DNA from: Streptomyces sp. RerS4
GTDB lineage: Bacteria > Actinomycetota > Actinomycetes > Streptomycetales > Streptomycetaceae
Reading direction: 5' to 3'
Length of the DNA stretch: 64,000 bases
Assembly: GCF_023515955.1 (NCBI RefSeq)
Contig: NZ_CP097322.1
Location: 1,240,001 to 1,304,000 of the forward strand
Of the stretch, positions 1-7,607 are shown in pieces. Both the position numbers and the translations under genes were made by a program. Position 1 is the stretch's first letter. The number at the start of each line of letters is the position of its first letter. The notes beneath the pieces are model-generated. The model had not been told where the DNA came from. It saw nothing but the letters and a program-made list of their open reading frames with translations, and made no database searches.

Positions 1-568
1 AGGAGGCGTGGCCCTTGGTGCCGAGTTCCGGGTCGACGACGGCGACGACGATGTGGACGTTGGCGATGCCGCCGTTGGTCGCCCAGGTCTTGGTGCCGTT
101 CAGCACCCACTCGTCCTTGGCCTGGTCGTAGACGGCCCGGGTGCGCATCGCGCCGACGTCGGAGCCGGCGTCGGGCTCGGAGGAGCAGAACGCGGCGACC
201 TTCACGTCGTCCGGGGTGCCGTACATCTGGGGGATCCAGGTGCCGATCTGCTCCTCGGTGCCGTTCGCGAGGACGCCGATGGCGGCGAGGCCGGTGCCGA
301 CGATCGACAGGGCGATGCCGGCGTCGCCCCAGAACAGTTCCTCCATGGCCATCGGGATGCCGAGGCCGGTCGGGTCGAAGAACTGCTGGGCGTAGAAGTC
401 CAGGGAGTAGATGCCGACCTTGGCGGCCTCCTGGATGACCGGCCAGGGAGTTTCCTCCCGCTCGTCCCATTCGGCGGCGGCGGGCCGGATCACATCGGCG
501 GCGAAGCCGTGGATCCAGTCCCGTACCTGCGTCTGGTCCTCGTTCAGCTCCATGGTGAACTCCGCCAC
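1..568 (-). CDS. Acyl-CoA dehydrogenase (N-terminal part, cut by window edge)
   Basis: This is the first 189 or so residues of an acyl-CoA dehydrogenase, a flavoenzyme that oxidises acyl-CoA to trans-2-enoyl-CoA in fatty- or branched-acid catabolism. The visible part shows the family's N-terminal helical domain and then the CSSEPDAGSD signature that contacts FAD and substrate. I chose the GTG at 568 because GGAGGGG precedes it at good spacing; an ATG five codons in (553) is possible. The gene is divergent from a TetR regulator, and two palindromes lie between them, so TetR control is likely. The C-terminal catalytic domain lies outside the window, so substrate class cannot be judged. Confidence 0.93.
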   Translation of the reverse strand, partial: MAEFTMELNEDQTQVRDWIHGFAADVIRPAAAEWDEREETPWPVIQEAAKVGIYSLDFYAQQFFDPTGLGIPMAMEELFWGDAGIALSIVGTGLAAIGVLANGTEEQIGTWIPQMYGTPDDVKVAAFCSSEPDAGSDVGAMRTRAVYDQAKDEWVLNGTKTWATNGGIANVHIVVAVVDPELGTKGHAS

Positions 569-584
569 GACCCCTCCAGCGCTA

Positions 585-634
585 GTTACTACCGGTAACA
601 CCGGCAACGGGCACAGTCTGTTACCGGCCGGTAA
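585..634. promoter_or_regulatory. Two operator-like palindromes between acyl-CoA dehydrogenase and tetR
   Basis: A perfect 14-bp palindrome TTACCGGCCGGTAA (621-634) and an inverted repeat GTTAC-N5-GTAAC (585-599) share the half-site (G)TTACCGG/CCGGTAA. They lie in the divergent intergenic region. TetR-family repressors commonly bind such sites between themselves and their target. Binding by the adjacent TetR is inferred. Confidence 0.6.
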
Positions 635-731
635 GCACTGTCAAGCGCCGCCGGTTCGCTCGGGCGGGTGTGCGGGGTGTTACGTTGCGTGGGCGTCACG
701 CACATCGCAAGGGCGGGGAGAAGAACACGTC

Positions 732-1376
732 ATGCAGACCAGTCAGCAGGCCGGCGAGTCAGGGGCGGCCGAACGCCGCCGCCGGGAGCTGCTGGAGGCC
801 GCCGACCGCGTCGTCCTGAGGGACGGCCCGAAGGCCTCCATGAACGCCATCGCCGCCGAGGCCGGCATCACCAAGCCGATCCTCTACCGGCACTTCGGGG
901 ACAAGGCGGGCCTCTACCAGGCCCTCGCCGTCCGGCACACCGACGCCCTGCTCGACTCGCTGCGGGCCGCGCTCGACGCCCCCGCGGAGCGCCGCAGCCG
1001 GGTCGAGTCGACGCTGGAGACCTACCTCGCCGCCATCGAGGCCCGCCCGCAGGTGTACCGGTTCCTCATGCACCCGGCCGAGGACTCGCACACCGCCGAG
1101 CGCGGATTCGACGTCGGCCTGCACTCGGTTCCGCTGCTGCGCCGGCTCGGCGAGGAGCTGGCCAAGGTGATCGGCGAACGCGTCGACCTCGGGCCGGACG
1201 GGGAGCGGCAGGCCCGCATCTGGGGCCACGGCATCGTCGGCATGATGCACGCGGCCGGGGACTGGTGGCTCGGCGAGCGCCCCTGCGGGCGCGCGGAGCT
1301 GGTGGCCGGTCTCACCGACCTGCTGTGGGGCCGGCTGGCCACCGCGGGCAACCGCGAGGGCGGCCCGGGTTTTTGA
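732..1376 (+). CDS. TetR/AcrR family transcriptional regulator
   Basis: A 214-residue regulator with an N-terminal TetR helix-turn-helix at about residues 17-62; the recognition region ends in the typical GITKPILYRHFGDKAGLY. The rest is an all-helical ligand-binding domain rich in Trp, Met and Arg near the C-terminus (GMMHAAGDWWLG). The ATG at 732 was chosen because the TetR fold begins right after it. It is divergent from an acyl-CoA dehydrogenase and probably represses that gene and itself, in line with fatty-acid-responsive TetR proteins. The ligand, perhaps an acyl-CoA, is inferred from context only. Confidence 0.9.
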   Translation: MQTSQQAGESGAAERRRRELLEAADRVVLRDGPKASMNAIAAEAGITKPILYRHFGDKAGLYQALAVRHTDALLDSLRAALDAPAERRSRVESTLETYLAAIEARPQVYRFLMHPAEDSHTAERGFDVGLHSVPLLRRLGEELAKVIGERVDLGPDGERQARIWGHGIVGMMHAAGDWWLGERPCGRAELVAGLTDLLWGRLATAGNREGGPGF

Positions 1377-1409
1377 CCCCCGCTCGGCCGCGCGTCGCGG
1401 GAAGACCCG

Positions 1410-1985
1410 TCACCCCTCCCCGCGCTCCGCTCCGTCGCGCGGTGCACGGTCGCCCCACGGGGCCTTGCGGATCGCCCGGCGCAGCCGGCGGGCCCGCAGC
1501 CCGGTGACCCGGTCCGCGTAGACCGTGCCGTCGAGGTGGTCGCACTCGTGCTGGAGGCAGCGCGCGAAGAATCCGGTGCCCTCGATGCGCACCGGGTTCC
1601 CGTCCGAGGTGAACCCCTCGACGACCGCGCGGTCGAAGCGGGCGGTGCCCGCCTCCAGTCCCGGCAGCGACAGACAGCCCTCCGGACCGATGAACTCGTC
1701 GCCGTCGGCTTCCACCAGACGCGGGTTGACGATATGACCGAGGTGGCGGACCTCCTCGTCGTCGGGGCAGTCGTAGACGAAGACCCGCTGCCCGATCCCG
1801 ATCTGGTTCGCGGCGAGGCCGACGCCCTGGGCGGCGTACATCGTCGCGAACATGTCCTCGACGAGGCGGGCGAGTTCGGGGCCGAAGTCGGTGACCTCGG
1901 CGCAGGGCGAGTGGAGCACCGGATCACCCAGCAGGCTCATGGTGCGGACGAGTCCGGTGGTACCGGGGATGGGGCGCTGTCGCAT
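1410..1985 (-). CDS. def: Peptide deformylase
   Basis: Removes the formyl group from the N-terminal methionine of new proteins; a cytosolic metalloenzyme using Fe2+ or Zn2+. All three family motifs are present in the 191-residue product: GVGLAANQIG (motif 1), EGCLSLPG with the metal-binding Cys (motif 2), and QHECDHLDG with the two His ligands and catalytic Glu (motif 3). The start is the ATG at 1985. The C-terminal tail is basic and Arg-rich. Streptomycetes usually carry several deformylases, so this may be one paralogue. It is convergent with tetR and divergent from murT. Confidence 0.95.
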   Translation of the reverse strand: MRQRPIPGTTGLVRTMSLLGDPVLHSPCAEVTDFGPELARLVEDMFATMYAAQGVGLAANQIGIGQRVFVYDCPDDEEVRHLGHIVNPRLVEADGDEFIGPEGCLSLPGLEAGTARFDRAVVEGFTSDGNPVRIEGTGFFARCLQHECDHLDGTVYADRVTGLRARRLRRAIRKAPWGDRAPRDGAERGEG

Positions 1986-2070
1986 GGCCGTAAGGGTACG
2001 ACGGGCGAATATATGAGGAGATCCGCGACCGCCCGGGGGCGCCGCGGTCATGGCCCGCGCCGGCACTGGA

Positions 2071-2098
2071 TAGGCTGGGGCCGACCGACGCAAGGAGG
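2071..2098 (+). promoter_or_regulatory. Candidate -10 box and ribosome-binding site of murT
   Basis: TAGGCT at 2071-2076 matches a good streptomycete vegetative -10 box, although no convincing -35 is visible. The strong Shine-Dalgarno AAGGAGG (2092-2098) lies 10 bases before the ATG at 2109 and fixes the murT start. Confidence 0.45.
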
Positions 2099-2108
2099 AC
2101 AAGGGACG

Positions 2109-3347
2109 ATGGCAGGCAACACGGAGCCGCTTTCGCCGCGGGCCAAGCTGGCCGTGACGGCGGGCAAGGCCGCGGCGGCGGTGTCGCGGGCCGCGGGACG
2201 CGGAAGCGGATCGGTGATCGGTGGCAAGGTCGCGCTCAGGCTGGACCCCGATCTTCTCGGCGCGCTGGCGCAGCATCTCGATGTCGTCCTCGTCTCCGCG
2301 ACGAACGGCAAGACCACGACGACCCGACTGATCGCCGAGGCCCTGCGGGCCAGCGGTCCGGTCGTCTCGAACGCGCTGGGCGCCAACATGCCGGCGGGCA
2401 TCACCTCGGCCCTGGCCGGCGGCTCGGACGCCAAGTACGGCGTCATCGAGGTCGACGAGAAGTACCTGGCCGGAGTGGCCCGGGACGTCACCCCCAAGGT
2501 GATCGCCCTGCTGAACCTCTCCCGCGACCAGCTGGACCGCGCGGCCGAGACCCGCATGCTCGCCGAGAAGTGGCGCGAGGGCCTCCAGGGCTCCAAGGCG
2601 GTCATCGTGGCGAACTGCGACGACCCGCTGATCGTGTGGTCGGCGTCCTCGTCGCAGAACGTGGTGTGGGTCGCCGCCGGCCAGGAGTGGAAGGACGACG
2701 CCTGGTCGTGCCCCTCCTGTGGTGGCGTCATGCAGCGCCCCGGCGACGACTGGTTCTGCGCCGAGTGCGGTTTCCGGCGTCCCGCCCCGAGCTGGGTGCT
2801 CTCCGGCGACCACGTGCTGGACCCGCACGGCAGCGCCTGGCCGATCCACCTCCAGCTCCCGGGCCGCGCCAACAAGGCGAACGCCGCCACCTCGGCCGCC
2901 GTGGCCGCCGTGTTCGGCGTGCCGCCGCAGGTCGCGCTGGAGCGCATGTACCAGGTCCAGGCCGTCGCCGGCCGCTACGACGTGGTCAACTTCATGGGCC
3001 GTGAGCTGCGTCTGCTCCTCGCGAAGAACCCGGCGGGCTGGCTCGAAACGTTTTCGCTGATCGACCCGGCGCCCGCGCCGGTGATCCTGTCGGTCAACGC
3101 CCGCGGCGCCGACGGCACCGACACCTCCTGGCTGTGGGACGTGGACTACCCGCGTCTGGCCGGCCACCCGATCTTCGTGATCGGCGACCGCAAGCTGGAC
3201 CTCGCGGTCCGCCTGGAGGTCGCGGGCCTGGACTTCCGCGTCTGCGAGACCCTCGACGAGGCCGTGCAGCTGGCGCCGCCCGGTCAGATCGAGCTGATCG
3301 CCAACTACACCGCCTTCCAGGACGTGCGCCGCCGCGTCGGCAACTAG
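2109..3347 (+). CDS. murT: Lipid II isoglutaminyl synthase, Mur-ligase subunit MurT
   Basis: Works with GatD to amidate the alpha-carboxyl of D-Glu in lipid II, giving D-isoglutamine in the peptidoglycan stem. The 412-residue protein has a Mur-ligase central domain with the P-loop SATNGKTTTTR, then a Cys4 zinc-ribbon insertion typical of MurT (CPSCGG...FCAEC), and a C-terminal DUF1727-type domain. The ATG at 2109 follows AAGGAGG. gatD begins 29 bp downstream, so the two are co-transcribed, as in other Gram-positives. Upstream lies divergent def. Confidence 0.95.
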   Translation: MAGNTEPLSPRAKLAVTAGKAAAAVSRAAGRGSGSVIGGKVALRLDPDLLGALAQHLDVVLVSATNGKTTTTRLIAEALRASGPVVSNALGANMPAGITSALAGGSDAKYGVIEVDEKYLAGVARDVTPKVIALLNLSRDQLDRAAETRMLAEKWREGLQGSKAVIVANCDDPLIVWSASSSQNVVWVAAGQEWKDDAWSCPSCGGVMQRPGDDWFCAECGFRRPAPSWVLSGDHVLDPHGSAWPIHLQLPGRANKANAATSAAVAAVFGVPPQVALERMYQVQAVAGRYDVVNFMGRELRLLLAKNPAGWLETFSLIDPAPAPVILSVNARGADGTDTSWLWDVDYPRLAGHPIFVIGDRKLDLAVRLEVAGLDFRVCETLDEAVQLAPPGQIELIANYTAFQDVRRRVGN

Positions 3348-3376
3348 AGCCCGTCAAAGCCGCAGAGGACAAGAGC

Positions 3377-4105
3377 ATGAGCGACAACAGCCTGCGTCTG
3401 GTGTGGGTCTACCCCGACCTGCTCAGCACGTACGGAGACCAGGGCAACGCCCTCGTGGTGGAGCGCCGGGCGCGCCAGCGCGGCCTGGACGTGCAGCGCG
3501 TGGACGTGCGCAGCGACCAGCCCATCCCCACGTCGGGTGACATCTACCTGATCGGCGGCGGTGAGGACCGCCCGCAGCGGCTGGCGGCGGAGCGCCTGCT
3601 GCGCGACGGCGGCCTGGAGCGCGCCGTCTCGAACGGGGCGATCGTCTTCTCCGTGTGCGCCGGGTACCAGATCCTCGGCAAGGAATTCGTCAACGACATG
3701 GGCCAGCGCCAGGAGGGCCTCGGCCTGCTGGACGTCGTCACGGTGCGCGGTGAGGGCGAGCGGTGCGTCGGCGACGTCCTCGCCGACATCGACCCGCGGC
3801 TGAACCTGCCCCCGCTGACGGGCTTCGAGAACCACCAGGGCGTCACCCACCTCGGCCCGACGGCCAGGCCGTTCGCCCGCACCCGCCTGGGCCGGGGCAA
3901 CGGCACGGGCGACGGCACGGAGGGCGCGTACAACGACACCGTGTTCGGCACGTACATGCACGGCCCCGTCATGGCCCGCAACCCGCTGATCGCCGACCTG
4001 CTGCTGAAGCTGGCCCTCGACGTGAACGCGCTGCCGGCCATAGACGACCGTTGGTACGAGGCGCTGCGCGCGGAGCGCATCGCCGCGGCCTCCGAGCCCG
4101 CGTAG
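3377..4105 (+). CDS. gatD: Lipid II isoglutaminyl synthase, glutaminase subunit GatD
   Basis: Class I glutamine amidotransferase that supplies ammonia to MurT. The 242-residue product carries the nucleophile elbow FSVCAGYQILG, with the catalytic Cys, and the His of GTYMHGP near residue 195. The N-terminus VWVYPDLLSTYGDQGN is characteristic of GatD/CobB-like amidotransferases. It follows murT by 29 bp. A strong terminator hairpin lies 40 bp downstream, which ends the two-gene operon. Confidence 0.95.
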   Translation: MSDNSLRLVWVYPDLLSTYGDQGNALVVERRARQRGLDVQRVDVRSDQPIPTSGDIYLIGGGEDRPQRLAAERLLRDGGLERAVSNGAIVFSVCAGYQILGKEFVNDMGQRQEGLGLLDVVTVRGEGERCVGDVLADIDPRLNLPPLTGFENHQGVTHLGPTARPFARTRLGRGNGTGDGTEGAYNDTVFGTYMHGPVMARNPLIADLLLKLALDVNALPAIDDRWYEALRAERIAAASEPA

Positions 4106-4144
4106 CGGTACGGCGTAACGGCATCGGCCCGCGGTGTCCCGTGG

Positions 4145-4180
4145 CGGCCCGGATCCCCTCGTGGGGGTCCGGGCCGTTTT
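4145..4180 (+). terminator. Rho-independent terminator after gatD
   Basis: Two 14-base arms (4145-4158 and 4163-4176) pair with a single G-T mismatch around a 4-base loop and are followed by TTTT. This is the best intrinsic terminator in the window and closes murT-gatD. Confidence 0.85.
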
Positions 4181-4229
4181 CGTCGCACGTGTCTTCCCAC
4201 GATCGGGCCGACCAGCATGTGGAGGATGG

Positions 4230-4259
4230 TTCAGTTCGGCCGGGATCCGCTTGTAGGCT
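4230..4259 (+). promoter_or_regulatory. Candidate pfkA promoter
   Basis: TTCAGT (4230-4235), an 18-base spacer and TAGGCT (4254-4259) resemble a vegetative streptomycete promoter with a good -10 and a weak -35. It lies 66 bp before the pfkA ATG and after the gatD terminator. Confidence 0.4.
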
Positions 4260-4325
4260 GACGGGTAGTTCCAACCGGACGACGTGGTCCGGTCGTCGGC
4301 CCACGTTGCAAAGGTTCTTCCTGCC

Positions 4326-5351
4326 ATGCGCATTGGTGTGCTCACTTCCGGCGGCGACTGCCCCGGCCTCAACGCCGTCATCCGCTCCGTCGTGCACCGA
4401 GCCGTCGTCGACCACGGCGACGAGGTCATCGGCTTCCGCGATGGCTGGCGCGGCCTGCTGGAGTGCGACTACCGCAAGCTCGACCTGGACGCCGTCGGCG
4501 GCATCCTGGCCCTCGGCGGCACGATCCTCGGCTCCTCCCGCGTCCAGCCCGCGCACCTGCGCGACGGTGTGGAGCGGGCCCGCGGGCACGTCGCCGACCT
4601 GGGTCTGGACGCGATCATCCCGATCGGCGGCGAGGGCACGCTGAAGGCCGCCAACCTGCTCGCGCAGGCCGGGCTGCCGATCGTCGGCGTTCCGAAGACC
4701 ATCGACAACGACATCGCCTCGACGGACGTCACCTTCGGCTTCGACACGGCCGTCGGCGTCGCCACCGAGGCCCTGGACCGGCTGAAGACCACCGCCGAGT
4801 CCCACCAGCGGGTGATGGTCGTGGAGGTCATGGGACGCCACACCGGGTGGATCGCCCTGCACTCGGGCATGGCCGCCGGCGCCCACGCCATCGTCGTGCC
4901 GGAGCGTCCCTTCGACATCGAGGAGCTGACGGCGATCGTCGGCGAGCGGTTCTCGGCGGGCAAGCGGTTCGCGATCGTCGTCGTCGCGGAGGGCGCGAAG
5001 CCGGCCGAGGGCTCGATGGCCTTCGAGGACGGTGGTACGGACATGTACGGACACGAGCGCTTCGCCGGGATCGGCAACCGGCTCGCCGTCGAGCTGGAGG
5101 CGCGGCTCGGCAAGGAGGCCCGTCCCGTCATCCTGGGCCACGTCCAGCGCGGTGGCACGCCGACCGCGTACGACCGGGTCCTGGCGACCCGCTTCGGCTG
5201 GCATGCGGTGGAGGCCGCGCACCGGGGCGAATTCGGCATGCTGACCGCCCTGCGCGGCACCGACATCGTCATGGTGCCGCTGGCCGAGGCCACCTCCACG
5301 CTGAAGACGGTGCCCGCCGACCGGTACGCCGAGGCCCAGACGGTCCTGTGA
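4326..5351 (+). CDS. pfkA: 6-phosphofructokinase
   Basis: Phosphorylates fructose 6-phosphate to the 1,6-bisphosphate, the committed step of glycolysis. The 341-residue protein starts with the nucleotide-binding TSGGDCPGLNAVIR and carries PIGGEGT, PKTIDND (catalytic Asp) and MGRHTGWIA. A Gly after GGE fits ATP as phosphate donor, since PPi-dependent enzymes carry Asp there. The Lys in PKTIDND is shared with PPi-type enzymes and marks the mixed group III found in actinomycetes. The ATG at 4326 is set by the conserved N-terminus. Streptomycetes usually have up to three pfkA copies. Confidence 0.95.
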   Translation: MRIGVLTSGGDCPGLNAVIRSVVHRAVVDHGDEVIGFRDGWRGLLECDYRKLDLDAVGGILALGGTILGSSRVQPAHLRDGVERARGHVADLGLDAIIPIGGEGTLKAANLLAQAGLPIVGVPKTIDNDIASTDVTFGFDTAVGVATEALDRLKTTAESHQRVMVVEVMGRHTGWIALHSGMAAGAHAIVVPERPFDIEELTAIVGERFSAGKRFAIVVVAEGAKPAEGSMAFEDGGTDMYGHERFAGIGNRLAVELEARLGKEARPVILGHVQRGGTPTAYDRVLATRFGWHAVEAAHRGEFGMLTALRGTDIVMVPLAEATSTLKTVPADRYAEAQTVL

Positions 5352-5376
5352 CGTGCGCCCTTCTGAGGCCCTGACC

Positions 5377-5404
5377 GCCCCCGGCCGCGATCGCGGCCGG
5401 GGGC
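5377..5404. terminator. Perfect palindrome after pfkA, probable terminator
   Basis: A 28-bp perfect palindrome with arms GCCCCCGGCCGCGA (5377-5390) and TCGCGGCCGGGGGC (5391-5404) lies 25 bp after the pfkA stop. There is no T-tract, so it would be an actinobacterial hairpin-only terminator. Confidence 0.6.
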
Positions 5405-5446
5405 GGCACTACTGTGGTGGGGCGCCACAGTCAAGGGAGTGAACAG

Positions 5447-6403
5447 ATGGACCACAGCGGGCACGGCATGGACATGAACATGGACCTGCCGCCGTTCACC
5501 CTCGGGCGTGGTCTGGAGTTCTCCTTCGACGCCTTTTTCCTCTTCGGTTCCCTGCTGGCGCTCGCCCTCTACGGGTGGGGCGTGCTGCGGCTGCGGCGGC
5601 GCGGGGACTCCTGGTCGGCCGGCCGGACCACCGCCTTCACCCTCGGCGTGCTGACGGTGATCCTGGTGATGTGCACCAAGCTGAACGACTACGGCATGGT
5701 CATGTTCAGCGTGCACATGGTCCAGCACATGGTGATCAGCATGATCACTCCGATCCTGCTGCTCCTCGGGGCGCCGATGACCCTGGCCCTGCGCGCGCTG
5801 CCGCCGGCCGGGCGCGGTCGCAAGGGTCCGCGCGAGCTGCTCCTGATGCTGCTGCACAGCCGGTACATGCGGATCATCACGCACCCGGCCTTCACCATCC
5901 CGATGTTCATCGCCAGTCTGTACGCCCTGTACTTCACGCCGCTGTTCGACTTCCTGATGGAGAGCCGGACCGGCCACATCGCGATGATGCTCCACTTCCT
6001 CGCGGTCGGCGTGATCTTCTTCTGGCCGATCATGGGCGTGGACCCGGGCCCGCACCGGCCCGGCTACGTGATGCGGATGCTGGAGCTGTTCGCGGGCATG
6101 CCCTTCCACGCCTTCTTCGGCATCGCGCTGATGATGGCGAGCGAGCCGATGATCAAGACGTACGCGAACCCGCCTGCGTCCCTCGGCATCGACCCCCTGC
6201 TCGACCAGCAGTGGGGCGGCGGCATCGCCTGGGCGTTCAGCGAGATCCCGTCGGTGCTGGTGCTGATCGCCCTGATGTACCAGTGGTACCACTCCGAGCA
6301 GCGGACGGCGAAGCGGGCGGACCGGGCCGCCGATCGCGACGGTGACCAGGAGCTGGAGGCGTACAACGCGTATCTGGCCTCGCTCCAAGGGCGCGGCCGG
6401 TAG
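5447..6403 (+). CDS. CtaG-like cytochrome c oxidase assembly membrane protein
   Basis: An integral membrane protein of 318 residues with about seven predicted membrane segments. Its family is the caa3-type CtaG/DUF2404-like 'cytochrome c oxidase assembly' group, thought to aid copper insertion into the oxidase. The N-terminus is Met/His-rich (MDHSGHGMDMNMD), a plausible copper-binding stretch, and further His/Met residues lie within helices (VHMVQHMVISM). The ATG at 5447 follows AAGGGAG. A 52-residue membrane protein follows 32 bp downstream and is probably in the same transcript. The metal role is inferred from family and composition. Confidence 0.85.
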   Translation: MDHSGHGMDMNMDLPPFTLGRGLEFSFDAFFLFGSLLALALYGWGVLRLRRRGDSWSAGRTTAFTLGVLTVILVMCTKLNDYGMVMFSVHMVQHMVISMITPILLLLGAPMTLALRALPPAGRGRKGPRELLLMLLHSRYMRIITHPAFTIPMFIASLYALYFTPLFDFLMESRTGHIAMMLHFLAVGVIFFWPIMGVDPGPHRPGYVMRMLELFAGMPFHAFFGIALMMASEPMIKTYANPPASLGIDPLLDQQWGGGIAWAFSEIPSVLVLIALMYQWYHSEQRTAKRADRAADRDGDQELEAYNAYLASLQGRGR

Positions 6404-6435
6404 CGCGGGAGCCGTGTCCCGCGCCACCATGGAGC

Positions 6436-6594
6436 ATGACCGGATCCGTTAAGGCGATGGCGGTGACGACCTTCGCCGCCCTGGTGGCCGTGTCCACCTA
6501 CTCCGTGGCCCTCGGCAGCAACGGCTGGCTGTGGTTCGGCTGGGTGGTGCTGGGGCTGCTGACCGTCGGCCTGGCCGCCTCCCGTACCACCTGA
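6436..6594 (+). CDS. Small membrane protein, 52 residues
   Basis: A short gene starting at ATG 6436 (GGAGC just upstream) and ending at TGA 6594. The product, beginning MTGSVKAMAVTTFAALVA and ending GLAASRTT, has two hydrophobic segments (about residues 8-25 and 30-46) joined by a short SNGWLWFG turn, so it is a two-helix membrane hairpin. It lies 32 bp after the CtaG-like gene, with codon use like its neighbours. I cannot assign a function; a role with the CtaG-like protein is only suggested by position. Confidence 0.7.
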   Translation: MTGSVKAMAVTTFAALVAVSTYSVALGSNGWLWFGWVVLGLLTVGLAASRTT

Positions 6595-6843
6595 GCCGTT
6601 CGCACCTGTCTCACGGCCCCCTCCTCAGGCCTGGCGTTTCGGCCGATTCCGATCGGTCTCCACACGACCTCCTGACCGCGCCCGCGCCCCCGCACCGGCT
6701 CGTGTGTGACTCGATGGACAAGACCCGGCTCGTGCACCTCGCCGGGCGGCTCGCCCTGTGGAGTGTCCTGCTGTTTGTCATGCCCCTGTGGCACCGCGTA
6801 CGGCACACTGACCTGACCCCCAGGTTGAAGGGAAAACGCCCCG

Positions 6844-7554
6844 GTGTTCTACCACTTGCTCAAGCACGTGCTGCTCGGTCCGCTGTTGCGGCTTCTGTTC
6901 CGGCCGCGGATCGAGGGGCTGGAGAACATCCCGGCGGAGGGCGCCGCGATCGTCGCCGGCAATCACCTGTCGTTCTCCGACCACTTCCTGATGCCCGCGA
7001 TCCTGAAGCGCCGCATCACGTTCCTCGCCAAGGCGGAGTACTTCACCGGGCCGGGCGTGAAGGGGCGGCTCACCGCCGCGTTCTTCCGCAGCGCGGGGCA
7101 GATCCCGGTGGACCGTTCGGGGAAGGACGCCGGGCAGGCCGCGCTGCGGGAGGGGCTGGGCGTGCTGGCCAAGGGCGAGCTGCTGGGCATCTACCCCGAG
7201 GGCACCCGCTCGCATGACGGCCGGCTGTACAAGGGCAAGGTGGGCGTGGCCGCGATGGCGCTGGGCGCCGGGGTGCCGGTGATCCCCTGCGCGATGCTCG
7301 GCACGTTCGAGATCCAGCCGCCGGGGCAGAAGCTCCCGAAGATCCGGCGGGTGACGATCCGCTTCGGCGAGCCGCTGGACTTCTCGCGGTACGCCGGGAT
7401 GGAGGGCGAGCGGGCCGTCCTGCGGGCCGTGACCGACGAGATCATGTACGCGATCCTCGGGCTGTCGGGCCAGGAGTACGTCGACCGGTACGCGGCCGAG
7501 GTCAAAGCCGAGGAGGAGGGGAAGCGGAAGAGGGCCCGGCGCCTGTCGCGCTGA
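6844..7554 (+). CDS. 1-acylglycerol-3-phosphate acyltransferase (PlsC family)
   Basis: Transfers an acyl chain to the sn-2 position of lysophosphatidic acid, making phosphatidic acid at the inner face of the membrane. The 236-residue protein has the catalytic HX4D motif (NHLSFSDHF, about residue 40), the acceptor-binding motif PEGTRS (about residue 119) and the later VIPCAMLGT block. The GTG start at 6844 fits the conserved N-terminal FYHLLKHVLLGPLLR amphipathic/hydrophobic helix. The C-terminus is charged (EEEGKRKRARR). The 249 bp upstream hold no gene that I can see. Confidence 0.92.
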   Translation: MFYHLLKHVLLGPLLRLLFRPRIEGLENIPAEGAAIVAGNHLSFSDHFLMPAILKRRITFLAKAEYFTGPGVKGRLTAAFFRSAGQIPVDRSGKDAGQAALREGLGVLAKGELLGIYPEGTRSHDGRLYKGKVGVAAMALGAGVPVIPCAMLGTFEIQPPGQKLPKIRRVTIRFGEPLDFSRYAGMEGERAVLRAVTDEIMYAILGLSGQEYVDRYAAEVKAEEEGKRKRARRLSR

Positions 7555-7607
7555 GCCCTCTCCCCACGTCACCGCTTCACTTCATCTCTCGCGTCGCGTA
7601 CGGGTCC

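Noticed and set aside
1410..3167. A 585-codon leftward open frame over def and murT
   Set aside because: Only its last 192 codons (def) show protein motifs; the rest is antisense to murT and arises from high GC.
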